Below are positions 35,377 through 43,730 of a DNA stretch of 64,000 nucleotides, one piece after another; positions within the stretch are counted from its first letter, which is position 1, and each line of letters opens with the position of its first letter. Source of the DNA: Pseudomonas viridiflava (GTDB taxonomy: Bacteria; Pseudomonadota; Gammaproteobacteria; Pseudomonadales; Pseudomonadaceae). Made by a program: the position numbers and the translations under genes. The stretch lies in NCBI RefSeq assembly GCF_900573885.1, contig NZ_UPSE01000306.1:124001-188000 (forward strand), given 5' to 3'. Under the pieces are notes generated by a model. It did not search any database, was not told the origin of the DNA, and saw only the letters and a program-made list of their open reading frames with translations.

Positions 35377-36180
35377 ATGGCCACCCGGAAAAAAGCGCCG
35401 CCAGCGCTGCGCATCGCCACGTTCAACGTCAACGGCATTCAAAGCCGGCTGCCTGCGCTTCTCGCCTGGCTGGAGCGCGAGGCGCCAGACATCGTCTGCC
35501 TGCAGGAACTGAAAGCGGCGCAGGCAAAATTCCCGGCCAGCGCCATTCGCGAGGCCGGCTATGGGGTGGTGTGGAAAGGTCAGCCAGCCTGGAATGGCGT
35601 GGCGATTCTGGCCAAGGGCATGGAGCCGCTGGAGATTCGCAACGAACTCCCCGGCGACCCCGATGACACCCAGAGCCGCTACCTCGAAGCGGCGGCCCAT
35701 GGGGTTATTGTCGGGTGCCTGTATCTACCCAACGGCAACCCGCAGCCGGGGCCGAAATTCGATTACAAACTGGCCTGGTTCGAGCGTCTGATTCGCCACG
35801 CTGAAGGTTTGGTGGATAACGGCCATCCGGTGATTCTGGCCGGCGACTTCAACGTAGTGCCTACCGATATGGATATCTACAACCCCAAGTCCTGGCTCAA
35901 GGACGCCCTGCTGCAACCGGAAAGCCGCGCCTGTTACCAACGCTTGCTGGACCAGGGCTGGACCGACTCCCTGCGCGCTCACTATCCCGATGAACGCCTG
36001 TACACCTTCTGGGATTACTTCCGCCAACACTGGCAACGCAACAGCGGCTTGCGCATTGACCACTTGCTGCTTAGCAAGCCGCTGGCAAAGCGTCTGGTCA
36101 ATGCCGGCGTGGACGCCTGGGTACGCGACCAAGAGCACGCCAGCGACCACGCGCCTACATGGATTGCGCTAAAACCCTGA
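35377..36180 (+). CDS. xth: Exodeoxyribonuclease III
   Basis: A 267-residue AP endonuclease/3'-5' exonuclease of the EEP superfamily. The catalytic motifs are FNVNGIQS, CLQELKA (metal Glu), YLPNG, GDFNVVP and the terminal SDHAP. It repairs abasic and oxidised 3' ends. It is 9 bp downstream of the alcohol dehydrogenase and probably cotranscribed. Pseudomonas often has more than one xth-type gene; this one appears to belong to a stress-type group with neighbouring oxidoreductases. Confidence 0.93.
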   Translation: MATRKKAPPALRIATFNVNGIQSRLPALLAWLEREAPDIVCLQELKAAQAKFPASAIREAGYGVVWKGQPAWNGVAILAKGMEPLEIRNELPGDPDDTQSRYLEAAAHGVIVGCLYLPNGNPQPGPKFDYKLAWFERLIRHAEGLVDNGHPVILAGDFNVVPTDMDIYNPKSWLKDALLQPESRACYQRLLDQGWTDSLRAHYPDERLYTFWDYFRQHWQRNSGLRIDHLLLSKPLAKRLVNAGVDAWVRDQEHASDHAPTWIALKP

Positions 36181-36189
36181 GGCTTTGGG

Positions 36190-36225
36190 TGTTGGGATTG
36201 TGGGGATTGTGGGGATTGTGGGGAT
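36190..36225. repeat. 9-bp minisatellite
   Basis: Four tandem copies of a 9-bp unit: TGTTGGGAT once, then TGTGGGGAT three times, with no gap. It lies just after the xth stop, outside any gene, so copy-number change would not alter a protein. Confidence 0.75.
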
Positions 36226-36234
36226 TTTGAGATT

Positions 36235-36335
36235 GTTGGGCTTCGCTTTGCTCAACCCAACCTACGGGCCTGTGGAATCGCCCTTTACGTAGGTTGGATC
36301 GGTCCGCGGGCGGTGAGCGCAGCGAAGCCCAGCGC
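36235..36335. repeat. Inverted pair of a dispersed repeat
   Basis: GGGCTTCGCT (36238-36247) pairs with AGCGAAGCCC (36321-36330), and CCAACCTACG (36257-36266) pairs with CGTAGGTTGG (36288-36297). The two half-elements face each other like a REPIN, but the sequence differs from the GCCAGCTTGCTGGC type. A single degenerate copy lies at 29497-29539. It separates xth from the converging SDR gene. Confidence 0.65.
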
Positions 36336-36341
36336 GGGCGA

Positions 36342-37199
36342 CTACAAGATGGGTTTACCGCCAGTCACGCCATAGCGCGTGCCGGAGATGTAGCTGCCTT
36401 CATCGGAGGCCAGCAGCACGTAAATCGGCGCCACTTCCACGGGCTGGCCCGGACGGCCCAGCGGCGTTTGCGAGCCAAAGCTGGTGATGTCTTCTTCAGT
36501 CATGGTGGAAACAATCAACGGCGTCCAGATCGGCCCCGGCGCCACCGAATTCACGCGAATGCCCTTCTCGCCCAACAACTGCGCCAGGCCACCGGTGAAG
36601 TTGGCGATGGCGCCTTTGGTGGTGGCGTAAGCCAGCAAGGTCGGCTTCGGCGTGTCGGAGTTGATCGAGCTGGTGTTGATGATCGAACTGCCCGGCGCCA
36701 TATGCGGCACCGCCGCCTTGCAGATGCGGAACATGGCGGTGATGTTGATATCGAAGGTGCGCACCCACTCTTCATCCGGAATATCGGCCAGCTCGCTGTG
36801 AGTCATCTGGAACGCCGCGTTGTTCACCAGCACGTCGATGCGGCCGAAGGTTTCCACGGTCTTGGCCACCAGCTCTTCGCACACGCTTTTTTCGGCGATA
36901 TCACCGGGTAGCAGCAGGCACTGGCGCCCGGCTTGCTCGACCCAGCGAGCGGTTTCCCTGGCGTCTTCGTGTTCATCGAGATAGGCAATCGCGACGTCCG
37001 CCCCTTCGCGGGCAAAGGCAATCGCCACGGCGCGGCCAATGCCGCTGTCGGCGCCGGTAATCAGAGCAATTTTATTCGCCATGCGATGGTGCCCGGTGTA
37101 GCTCTGCTCGCCGCAATCCGGGTACGGCTCCATGCGTTTCTGGCTGCCTGGCACGGCTTGTTTTTGCGAAGGGAATGGGGGCGTTGGGTACTCTTTCAT
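36342..37199 (-). CDS. SDR family oxidoreductase (YghA-like)
   Basis: A 285-residue short-chain dehydrogenase. The N-terminal ~40 residues (PTPPFPSQKQAVPGSQ, then MEPYPDCGEQSYTG) precede the Rossmann fold and are typical of the YghA/general-stress-protein-39 group. The cofactor motif is TGADSGIGRA, with NNAAF, the catalytic Ser in NTSSIN and YATTK. The start at 37199 has CCGGAG upstream. The substrate is unknown; relatives are induced by general stress. Confidence 0.92.
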   Translation of the reverse strand: MKEYPTPPFPSQKQAVPGSQKRMEPYPDCGEQSYTGHHRMANKIALITGADSGIGRAVAIAFAREGADVAIAYLDEHEDARETARWVEQAGRQCLLLPGDIAEKSVCEELVAKTVETFGRIDVLVNNAAFQMTHSELADIPDEEWVRTFDINITAMFRICKAAVPHMAPGSSIINTSSINSDTPKPTLLAYATTKGAIANFTGGLAQLLGEKGIRVNSVAPGPIWTPLIVSTMTEEDITSFGSQTPLGRPGQPVEVAPIYVLLASDEGSYISGTRYGVTGGKPIL

Positions 37200-37304
37200 C
37201 GGTTCGCTCCGGTCAGTTGATCGAGTAAGGTCGACTGACGGGTCGCAAGGGCCGTTCAACTTTTACGACCACCTGTAGGTGGCGAACAGCATTGCGGCTG
37301 CTCC

Positions 37305-38522
37305 TCACACTGCCAACGCGCTGCGCAGCCGCTGGCTCTGAGCCTTCGGGCAATTCACCCACACTTCCGGCAAATTGAGCCACCGCGCCATCTCCACCAG
37401 ATTGCGCGCCAGTGCGTGCACGCCCTCTTCGTCCAGCGCAACGCTTTCTTCGTGCAGTGCATGCACCAGCAGGCGCCCGCTGCTGCGTTCGGCGCGCAGG
37501 TCGACCCGCGCAGCCAGGCGTTCGTTGTGCAGGAACGGCAGCACGTAATAGCCGTACACGCGTTTGGCTTGCGGGGTGTAAATCTCGAGGCGGTAGCGGA
37601 AGTCGAACAGCCTTTCGGTGCGCGTGCGTTCCCAGATCAGCGAGTCGAACGGCGAAAGCAGCGCTGAGGTTTTTACGCTGCGCGAAATGCTCAGGCTCGG
37701 CAGGCTGTAGGCGGTTTTCTCCCAGCCCTGCACGGAAACGGCTTGCAACGCGCCGGCTTCGAGCAGTTCGGCAAGCCGCGCCTGGCTGTCTTTGGGATCG
37801 AGGCGAAAATAATCACGCAGGTCTTTTTCAGTGGCCACGCCCAGCGCTGTGGCGGCATGCAGCAGGAGCTGACGCTGCGCCTCGGCTTCCGGCACGTCGG
37901 GATGATTGAGCCAGGTGCCAGGCAGCACCCGTTCGGGCAGGTCGTAGAGCCGCTCGAAGCCGCGGCGCCCGGCCACGGTCACTTCGCCCGCTGCGAACAG
38001 CCATTCCAGCGCCATTTTCTCCGCGCTCCAGTCCCACCACGGGCCTGCGCGCTCAACGCGGGTGGTGAGGGCGCCAGCGCCGGTGGCGCCCTGGTCGCGA
38101 ACTGTAGCGAGCACCCGCTGCACCACGTCCTGCTGTTCGCGTCCGAAAGTTGCCAGTTGCTGATAAATGCCCTGCCCTTGGGCGGCACGCTGCATGCGCC
38201 AACGCATCAAGGGATAAAACGCGAAGGGCATCAACGAGGCTTCATGGCCCCAGTACTCAAATAGCGTCCGGCGCTTCCCGCGGCCCCAGGCAGCGTCTTC
38301 CAGCAGGCTGGGGGCGTAGTCGCCGAGGCGGGAAAACAGTGGCAGGTAATGGGAACGCACCACGGCGTTGACCGAGTCGATCTGCACCACGCCCAGGCGC
38401 TCGATCAGCCCATTCAAGCGCGCGGCTTTGACCTCGCCAGCAGGGCTGCGAGCACCAAACCCCTGGGCACTCAGGGCGAGGCGGCGGGCCTGGTCAAGCG
38501 ATAGCGATAACGGTGTGGACAT
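37305..38522 (-). CDS. YcaQ/AlkX-type winged-helix DNA glycosylase
   Basis: A 405-residue HTH_42 (DUF1006) protein. E. coli YcaQ (AlkX) is a glycosylase that unhooks interstrand crosslinks. The catalytic QxD motif is visible as Q47-I-D49 in VVQIDSVN; the QxQ form of the AlkZ group is absent, so YcaQ-type is the better reading. Other family landmarks are LFEYWGHEASLMP and GYYVLPFLHNERLAARVDL. The ATG at 38522 gives MSTPLSLS; a GTG at 38531 is possible. The start overlaps the DUF3291 gene by 29 bp. Confidence 0.87.
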   Translation of the reverse strand: MSTPLSLSLDQARRLALSAQGFGARSPAGEVKAARLNGLIERLGVVQIDSVNAVVRSHYLPLFSRLGDYAPSLLEDAAWGRGKRRTLFEYWGHEASLMPFAFYPLMRWRMQRAAQGQGIYQQLATFGREQQDVVQRVLATVRDQGATGAGALTTRVERAGPWWDWSAEKMALEWLFAAGEVTVAGRRGFERLYDLPERVLPGTWLNHPDVPEAEAQRQLLLHAATALGVATEKDLRDYFRLDPKDSQARLAELLEAGALQAVSVQGWEKTAYSLPSLSISRSVKTSALLSPFDSLIWERTRTERLFDFRYRLEIYTPQAKRVYGYYVLPFLHNERLAARVDLRAERSSGRLLVHALHEESVALDEEGVHALARNLVEMARWLNLPEVWVNCPKAQSQRLRSALAV

Positions 38523-38991
38523 CGGCTGCACCTGGTTCGAGTTCGGGTGCAGGATACGGCCTGGCGAAGGTGAACACAGCCGCTGAAGAACCGTTTTCTG
38601 CCAAGCGAGCCAAGCGCTCTTTTGCTTCCATAGGCGTCGGCAGTTGGCCGGCGGGCAGCCACCACAGGGCCAGCGATGGCGTGTCGAGTTTGTCCATCCA
38701 GCTTTTCTTCGATTTCAGCACGCTCAGGTGTTCACCGCTGTACACATAGGCCTTCAACGCCTCGAACGAGGTCCAGACCGACAGGTTGACGATGATATGC
38801 GGGTCGTCGAACAGCAGAATCGACGTCGCATCGCCCTCTTCCGTTTGCAAGCGCCAGACGAAACCGGGGCTGCGGTCGGCCAGTTGATTGATGGGGTCCA
38901 GTTGCTCAACGAAGCCCCGCATCAACGGGTCGTCGAGCGGGGCCTTGGTACGGGCAATGTTGACTTGCGCGAGATGGTAGTGAGGATTCAT
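38494..38991 (-). CDS. DUF3291 family protein
   Basis: A 165-residue cytoplasmic protein. The N terminus HLAQVNIARTKAPLDDPLMRGFV and the WTSFEALKAYVYSGEH segment are typical of DUF3291, a monooxygenase-like (ABM-type) ferredoxin-fold family of unknown function. It overlaps the DUF1127 gene upstream by 4 bp and ycaQ downstream by 29 bp, so all three are one transcript. Confidence 0.85.
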   Translation of the reverse strand: MNPHYHLAQVNIARTKAPLDDPLMRGFVEQLDPINQLADRSPGFVWRLQTEEGDATSILLFDDPHIIVNLSVWTSFEALKAYVYSGEHLSVLKSKKSWMDKLDTPSLALWWLPAGQLPTPMEAKERLARLAENGSSAAVFTFARPYPAPELEPGAADVHTVIAIA

Positions 38992-39257
38992 GCGGTCTTC
39001 CTTGGCTGCGGTTGGGGGTGGGCTCGATGCTTCAATGGATCGTCCCAGAATGGCCGTTCCACTTCCTGCTCGATGTCGCAGCGCGACAGGCCCAGGTCCT
39101 TAAGCGTAGCGTCCGGCATGCTGGCGAGGTACCGGCGTTGAGCAGCCAGCTGGTTCCAGCGTTTAACCTGCATCCACAACTGGGTAAACAGGCCTTTGGA
39201 ACCCTGCCGGGAACGTGGCAAGGCGGTGGCGATGGCGTAACCTTTTTGCGCTTTCAT
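38988..39257 (-). CDS. DUF1127 family protein
   Basis: An 89-residue basic protein with the DUF1127 core: WNQLAAQRRYLASMPDATLKDLGLSRCDIEQEVERPFW. Small DUF1127 proteins in alpha-proteobacteria act in RNA turnover and phosphate stress; the role in Pseudomonas is not established. First gene of the DUF1127-DUF3291-ycaQ operon and divergent from a LysR gene 137 bp away. The ATG at 39257 has AAGGAGAG upstream. Confidence 0.87.
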   Translation of the reverse strand: MKAQKGYAIATALPRSRQGSKGLFTQLWMQVKRWNQLAAQRRYLASMPDATLKDLGLSRCDIEQEVERPFWDDPLKHRAHPQPQPRKTA

Positions 39258-39394
39258 AATCAGCTCTCCTTGTTCAATGCTCCCCGTGAGGTGTGCGACG
39301 AACTGCTGCGCAAGGGGGATGGCGAGAGTCTCCGCCCGCCGCTATGATCAATCCAACGAATGTTTCTTATGCGACCCATCTCGAGAGTTGATGA

Positions 39395-40249
39395 ATGAGC
39401 AGCTACGTCGGCATCGACAGCGAACTGTTACGCACCTTTGTGGCCATCGCCGATCTCGGCGGCTTTACCCGCGCGGCGGAAGCGGTCAACCGCACGCAAT
39501 CGGCGGTGAGCATGCAGATGAAGCGCCTTGAAGAAGACGTGGTGCAGCGCGCCTTGTTTGAGCGCGATGGCCGCCAGGTGCGGCTCACGGCCGAAGGTCA
39601 GGTGCTGCTGGGCTATGCGCGGCGCATTTTGAAACTGCACGGCGAGGTGATGAACACCCTGCGCGAGCCTCATATGGTCGGCTCGGTGCGCATCGGCACG
39701 CCGGATGACTACGTAATGCGCTTTCTGCCCGGCATTCTGTCGCGCTTCGCCCAGGCCTACCCGATGGTGCAGGTAGAAGTGCACTGCGAGTCGTCCTCGC
39801 AACTGCTGCAGCGCCAGGACCTGGACCTTTCCATCGTTACACGCATGCCCGGCGACGAAATCGGCCAACTGCTGCGCCAGGAACGCTTCGTCTGGGCCGA
39901 GGCACTGGGCTTCAGCCCGCACGAGCAAACGCCCATGCCCCTGGCGATGTTCAACAGCGACTGCTTCTGCCGCCTGTGGGCATGTAATGCGCTGGACACC
40001 ATGGAGCGCCAATACCGCGTGGCGTACACCAGCCCGAGCCTGTCGGCCATCATGGCTGTAGTGAGCGCCGGGCTGGCGGTGACGGCGCAGCTGCAAAGCC
40101 TGATCACCCCGGATCTGCGCATTCTCGGCAAAGCCGAACACCTGCCGGAGTTGCCGCTGTGCAGCATTGTGCTGCTGCGCAACTCGCGTACGCAGTCGCC
40201 GGTGACCGAGAGTCTGGCGGAACACATTGTCGAAGGCTTCCGCATGTAG
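39395..40249 (+). CDS. LysR-family transcriptional regulator
   Basis: A 284-residue regulator with an N-terminal winged HTH (LLRTFVAIADLGGFTRAAEAVNRTQSAVSMQMKRLE) and a co-inducer domain (GSVRIGTPDDYVMRFLPGILSRFAQAYP). It begins at ATG 39395. It is divergent from the DUF1127 operon, which is the natural candidate target. Its effector is unknown. Confidence 0.92.
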   Translation: MSSYVGIDSELLRTFVAIADLGGFTRAAEAVNRTQSAVSMQMKRLEEDVVQRALFERDGRQVRLTAEGQVLLGYARRILKLHGEVMNTLREPHMVGSVRIGTPDDYVMRFLPGILSRFAQAYPMVQVEVHCESSSQLLQRQDLDLSIVTRMPGDEIGQLLRQERFVWAEALGFSPHEQTPMPLAMFNSDCFCRLWACNALDTMERQYRVAYTSPSLSAIMAVVSAGLAVTAQLQSLITPDLRILGKAEHLPELPLCSIVLLRNSRTQSPVTESLAEHIVEGFRM

Positions 40250-40334
40250 CGCGGCGCTGCGGCGAACAAACCATGGCGCATTAAAGGCAAGCGCGCTAAC
40301 GTTATGTACCCCTTATGCATCTGCCGGAGGCACC

Positions 40335-40775
40335 ATGGCCACGCCCGACCTGCTCAAACTCGATAACCAGCTGTGCTTCGCGCTCTACTCCACCTCGTTG
40401 GCAATGACCAAGGTGTACAAGCCGCTGCTTCAGGCCCTCAACCTCACCTACCCGCAATATCTGGCCATGCTGGTGCTGTGGGAAGGCGACGGCATTACGG
40501 TCGGCGAGCTAAGCCAGCATTTGTTGACCGACCCCGGCTCCGTCACCCCCCTGCTCAAACGCCTCGAAGCGGAAGGCCTGCTGACACGCACCCGCAGCAG
40601 CCAGGACGAGCGCGTGGTGCAACTGCACCTGACCGAGAAAGGTCGCGCCTTGCAAGAGCAGGCGCTGAGCGTTCCGGCGTGCATCCTCAAGGCTACTGCG
40701 CAGCAACCTGCCGAGCTCATGGAGCTGAAAAACGAGCTGGTAACCTTGCGAGACGCGCTGCAAGGCTCGGTCTAG
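40335..40775 (+). CDS. ohrR: Organic-peroxide-sensing MarR-family repressor OhrR
   Basis: A 146-residue MarR protein. The reactive Cys is C14 in DNQLCFALYS, and a second Cys, C116, makes the two-cysteine type in which peroxide drives an inter-subunit disulfide. Y28 and Y39, which hold the sensing thiolate in relatives, are also present. The winged helix holds the GSVTPLLKRLEAEGLLTR recognition segment and DERVVQLHLTEKG wing. CGGAGG precedes the ATG at 40335. ohr follows 147 bp downstream, the usual order. Confidence 0.94.
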   Translation: MATPDLLKLDNQLCFALYSTSLAMTKVYKPLLQALNLTYPQYLAMLVLWEGDGITVGELSQHLLTDPGSVTPLLKRLEAEGLLTRTRSSQDERVVQLHLTEKGRALQEQALSVPACILKATAQQPAELMELKNELVTLRDALQGSV

Positions 40776-40833
40776 AGCCTTATTCCCTAAAATATCGCCA
40801 TATATAACCAAACAATCCATCTATTTATCTTGC

Positions 40834-40881
40834 GCACTAACTAAATACGCACTAAATTTCACTCCACGCACTGCTTAGTGC
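40834..40881. promoter_or_regulatory. Candidate OhrR operator region of ohr
   Basis: GCACTAA occurs at 40834-40840 and 40849-40855, and the perfect palindrome GCACT-GCTT-AGTGC lies at 40868-40881. The region is AT-rich and contains the ohr promoter by position. The TACAATT-type box of B. subtilis OhrR is not seen, so the assignment is tentative. Confidence 0.4.
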
Positions 40882-40922
40882 ACAACCATTTAGCAAGCCA
40901 ACTTGATTACTGGAGAACGACC

Positions 40923-41351
40923 ATGCAAACCATCAAAGCCCTGTACACCGCTACTGCAACCGCCACCGGTGGCCGCGACGGCCGCGCTGTTTCCTCGGAT
41001 GGCATTCTTGATGTGAAACTCTCCACCCCTCGCGAACTGGGCGGCCAAGGTGGTGAAGCGACCAACCCGGAACAACTGTTCGCCGCTGGCTACTCGGCTT
41101 GCTTCATCGGCGCGCTGAAATTTGTTGCCGGTCAGCAGAAGAAACAACTGCCCGCTGACAGCTCGATCACCGGCAAAGTCGGCATCGGCCAGATTCCTGG
41201 CGGTTTTGGTCTGGAAGTGGAACTGAACATCAGCCTGCCAGGCTTCGATCAAGCTGAAGCCCAGGCGCTGGTTGATGCAGCTCACCAGGTTTGCCCTTAC
41301 TCCAACGCTACTCGCGGCAATATCCAGGTCACTCTGAACGTCGCCGTGTAA
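40923..41351 (+). CDS. ohr: Organic hydroperoxide resistance protein Ohr
   Basis: A 142-residue thiol peroxidase of the OsmC/Ohr fold that reduces organic hydroperoxides using dihydrolipoamide. The catalytic Cys are C60 (SACFIGAL) and C124 ([12 protein letters not shown]), and the N-terminal Arg lies in the GGRDGRA loop. The length is typical. ATG at 40923 follows GGAGAACGACC. An intrinsic terminator follows. Confidence 0.95.
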   Translation: MQTIKALYTATATATGGRDGRAVSSDGILDVKLSTPRELGGQGGEATNPEQLFAAGYSACFIGALKFVAGQQKKQLPADSSITGKVGIGQIPGGFGLEVELNISLPGFDQAEAQALVDAAHQVCPYSNATRGNIQVTLNVAV

Positions 41352-41364
41352 AACCAGCAGGCAC

Positions 41365-41393
41365 AAAAAAGCCCGACCTAGGTCGGGCTTTTT
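41365..41393. terminator. Bidirectional terminator between ohr and efp
   Basis: AAAAAAGCCCGACC-TA-GGTCGGGCTTTTT. An 8-bp GC-rich stem is flanked by A and T runs on both sides, so it can end both ohr (plus strand) and efp (minus strand). Confidence 0.85.
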
Positions 41394-41415
41394 CATGTCG
41401 GCGATAAAGTCGGGA

Positions 41416-41988
41416 TTAAACCGGAGCTTTAGCGCGCGATTTGTACTCGCCGGTACGGGTGTCGATTTCGATCCAGTCGTCGATCTCGCAGAAGTCAGCC
41501 ACTTTGACTTCAGTGCCGTTGCTCAGCTTGGCAGGCTTCATCACCTTGCCCGAGGTATCGCCACGCGCCGAACCTTCGGTGTAAGCGATCTGGCGAACGA
41601 TGGTGGTCGGCAGGTCAACCGAAACCACTTTGCCTTCGAAGAACACGGCTTCGCAAACGTCGGTCATGCCATCAACGATGAACGGCAGAACGCTTTCCAG
41701 GTCTTCGGAGTTCAGCTCGTACTGGTTGAACTCTTCGTCCATGAAAACGTAGTTCGGTTCGCTGAAGTAGGAGTACGTCACGGCAATGCGGTCCAGGATG
41801 ACTGGTTCCATTTTGTCGTCGGCTTTGTAAACGGTTTCAGTGGAGGAACCGGAGAGCAGGTTCTTCAACTTCATTTTAACGATGGCGCTGTTACGACCGG
41901 ATTTAGTGAATTCGGCCTTTTGGATAAGCCATGGCTGGCCGTCGATCAGGGCCACACTGTTAGGCTTCATTTCTTGTGCGGTTTTCAT
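41416..41988 (-). CDS. efp: Translation elongation factor P
   Basis: A 190-residue EF-P with three OB-like domains, which rescues ribosomes stalled on polyproline. The modification loop reads KSGRNSA, placing Arg at residue 32; this is the rhamnosylated form, not the lysylated Lys34 type. The EarP gene that modifies it lies just upstream on the same strand. The ATG at 41988 gives [12 protein letters not shown]; the frame runs further upstream but lacks family homology there. The C terminus shows [28 protein letters not shown]. Confidence 0.95.
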   Translation of the reverse strand: MKTAQEMKPNSVALIDGQPWLIQKAEFTKSGRNSAIVKMKLKNLLSGSSTETVYKADDKMEPVILDRIAVTYSYFSEPNYVFMDEEFNQYELNSEDLESVLPFIVDGMTDVCEAVFFEGKVVSVDLPTTIVRQIAYTEGSARGDTSGKVMKPAKLSNGTEVKVADFCEIDDWIEIDTRTGEYKSRAKAPV

Positions 41989-42034
41989 ACGAGTATCCGA
42001 ATTTGGATGGAGGTACAGAATTCTAGGCCGCGTA

Positions 42035-43156
42035 TCATAGCCAATTTCGGTAAAACAGTACCAGCGCCGATGCAAGATCGGCCTGTGAGGCCCATTGCAG
42101 AGCCTTTCGCTCGGCATGCAGCACCAGCTCGGCACGGCACCGCATCACCTTGTTCCACGCTTGCGCCAACGTGCCTTCGGTATTCCACGCCATCCAGAAT
42201 TCATGCAAAGCGGTTTGCGCCGCGGGCGACAGCCCCTGCCTGTACAGCGCCAGAAACGCCTCGAGTTTTTCCAGATGGGCGTCGTCTTCCTGCTTATAGA
42301 TGTGCCACACCAGTGGCCGCCCCGCCCACAGGGCACGCACGAAGGAATCCTCGCCGCGCACGGCATTGAAGTCGCAGCACCAAAGCAGTTGGTCATAGGC
42401 TTGCTGAGACATGAACGGCACGATTTGCACACGCACATTGCCCCGCTCCGCCACCTCGCCAATCGCCAGCGCGCCGAGCCAGCGCTGCACATCAGCCAGC
42501 ACTCGCCCTTCCGGCACCAGCACATGGCTGCGCTCGTTTGCCTGCGCCAGAGCGTCCAGCCATTCACCGAGCCTTGGCAGTTCGTACGCAAACAAGGAAA
42601 TCAGCTGCGTATCCGTCTGCTGAATCACGCCTAATGAAGCAAGGAACAACTGACGTGCTGCCGGATCACTCTGCAACGCATCACGCCGGCACAGCAGGTC
42701 GCACTCACGCAGCAGGCCGCCCGTTTTGTCGGTAAAGCCGGGAAAGAAGAAAAACTTTTGCAGGCCGTTGGACTGCATCGACGGCAACGCGTGGCAGCCT
42801 TCAACCCACGCCTCCGCGCTCAGGTATTCCAGGTTCAGCCACAGTGACGGCCGCTCCCGCTCGCTCATGGCCTGGACATAAGCGGCCGGCAAGGTGCAGG
42901 CAAACGCCTCGATGACTACATCCGCCGCCGGTACGCGCTGCCATGTGCCAGACCACTGCAGCACCTCGACGCCGTCACGCCACTGCTGAACCAGCGAAGC
43001 GTCGGCTTGCGGGCAGATGCGGGCAAACGCAGCCAGCTCGTCGACCCACAAACGCACCGCGCAATCGTGCTCAGCCGCTAGCTGCCGCGCCAGACGCCAG
43101 GTCACGCCGATGTCGCCGAAGTTGTCCACCACGCTGCAGAAAATGTCCCACTTCAC
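42035..43156 (-). CDS. earP: EF-P arginine rhamnosyltransferase EarP
   Basis: A 373-residue GT-B fold enzyme (DUF2331) that transfers rhamnose from TDP-rhamnose to Arg32 of EF-P. The catalytic pair is visible as D11 and D15 in [18 protein letters not shown]; the donor-binding segment is [28 protein letters not shown]. It starts with GTG at 43156, preceded by GGAAG. The stop is 47 bp before the efp start, so efp may be partly driven from its own promoter here. Confidence 0.94.
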   Translation of the reverse strand: MKWDIFCSVVDNFGDIGVTWRLARQLAAEHDCAVRLWVDELAAFARICPQADASLVQQWRDGVEVLQWSGTWQRVPAADVVIEAFACTLPAAYVQAMSERERPSLWLNLEYLSAEAWVEGCHALPSMQSNGLQKFFFFPGFTDKTGGLLRECDLLCRRDALQSDPAARQLFLASLGVIQQTDTQLISLFAYELPRLGEWLDALAQANERSHVLVPEGRVLADVQRWLGALAIGEVAERGNVRVQIVPFMSQQAYDQLLWCCDFNAVRGEDSFVRALWAGRPLVWHIYKQEDDAHLEKLEAFLALYRQGLSPAAQTALHEFWMAWNTEGTLAQAWNKVMRCRAELVLHAERKALQWASQADLASALVLFYRNWL

Positions 43157-43197
43157 GCCGATGCTTCCGAAAAGAGATGGCGCAGTTTATCGCGAGA

Positions 43198-43225
43198 AAA
43201 GAAAAGCCCGTCACATGGACGGGCT
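43198..43225 (-). terminator. Intrinsic terminator of the small gene at 43300-43509
   Basis: Read on the minus strand, AGCCCGTC and its complement form an 8-bp stem with a 5-base loop, then TTTTCTTTTC. It stops transcription from the small gene before earP. Confidence 0.75.
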
Positions 43226-43299
43226 AAAGGCGCGGAGCAACGCAGAAATAAAAGAGGCAACCGGGGAGTTGCCAAGGACGCCGGGGGAGCAGCGTGAAA

Positions 43300-43509
43300 T
43301 CAGGCAGCGAGCGCGTGAGCGGGCTTGCTGCGTAAAAGCGATTCGAAGGTCCAGAGGGTTTTGCTCGCCAGCGCCGCTTCAAACGAAGTGAACGGCCCGG
43401 AGCGTTGCACGCCATCAACCATCACGTACCAGCAGGCCAGCGCGCCATTGGCACGCAGGGTGGCCGGAACCGCACTGCCAACCACTGACATGATGTTGAT
43501 ATTCGCCAT
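43300..43509 (-). CDS. Small hypothetical protein
   Basis: A 69-residue protein with no recognised domain. The CGGAGGTGATT directly before the ATG at 43509 is nearly a perfect match to the anti-Shine-Dalgarno, so the gene should be highly translated. The sequence holds ACWYVMVDGVQRSGPFTSFEAAL, a short strand pattern. The frame runs upstream to 43662 but without a ribosome binding site there. Confidence 0.7.
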   Translation of the reverse strand: MANINIMSVVGSAVPATLRANGALACWYVMVDGVQRSGPFTSFEAALASKTLWTFESLLRSKPAHALAA

Positions 43510-43730
43510 AATCACCTCCGCAATTCGGTATGGCGCTACGTTACGGCGACGCGGCAGCGGGCGGAAATCAGTCGGGTCGATAGTGGCTATGCCTGAATCG
43601 GATTGGCCCGGGCCGCGCATGACAGCGGCTGACAATGCAATATCTTTGCTATCAACCTGCATTATTATTCATTTGAAGTACCTAAATTCGCTCGCCACAC
43701 TCCGCGCCGTCGCTTGCCTGAGCTCCGCGC

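Noticed and set aside
36190..36225. CRISPR-like array
   Set aside because: The units are only 9 bp with no spacers, so this is a minisatellite.
37262..37304. Possible REP relative (CCACCTGTAGGTGG)
   Set aside because: Only a short palindrome with no match to the other REP classes in the window; too little to call.
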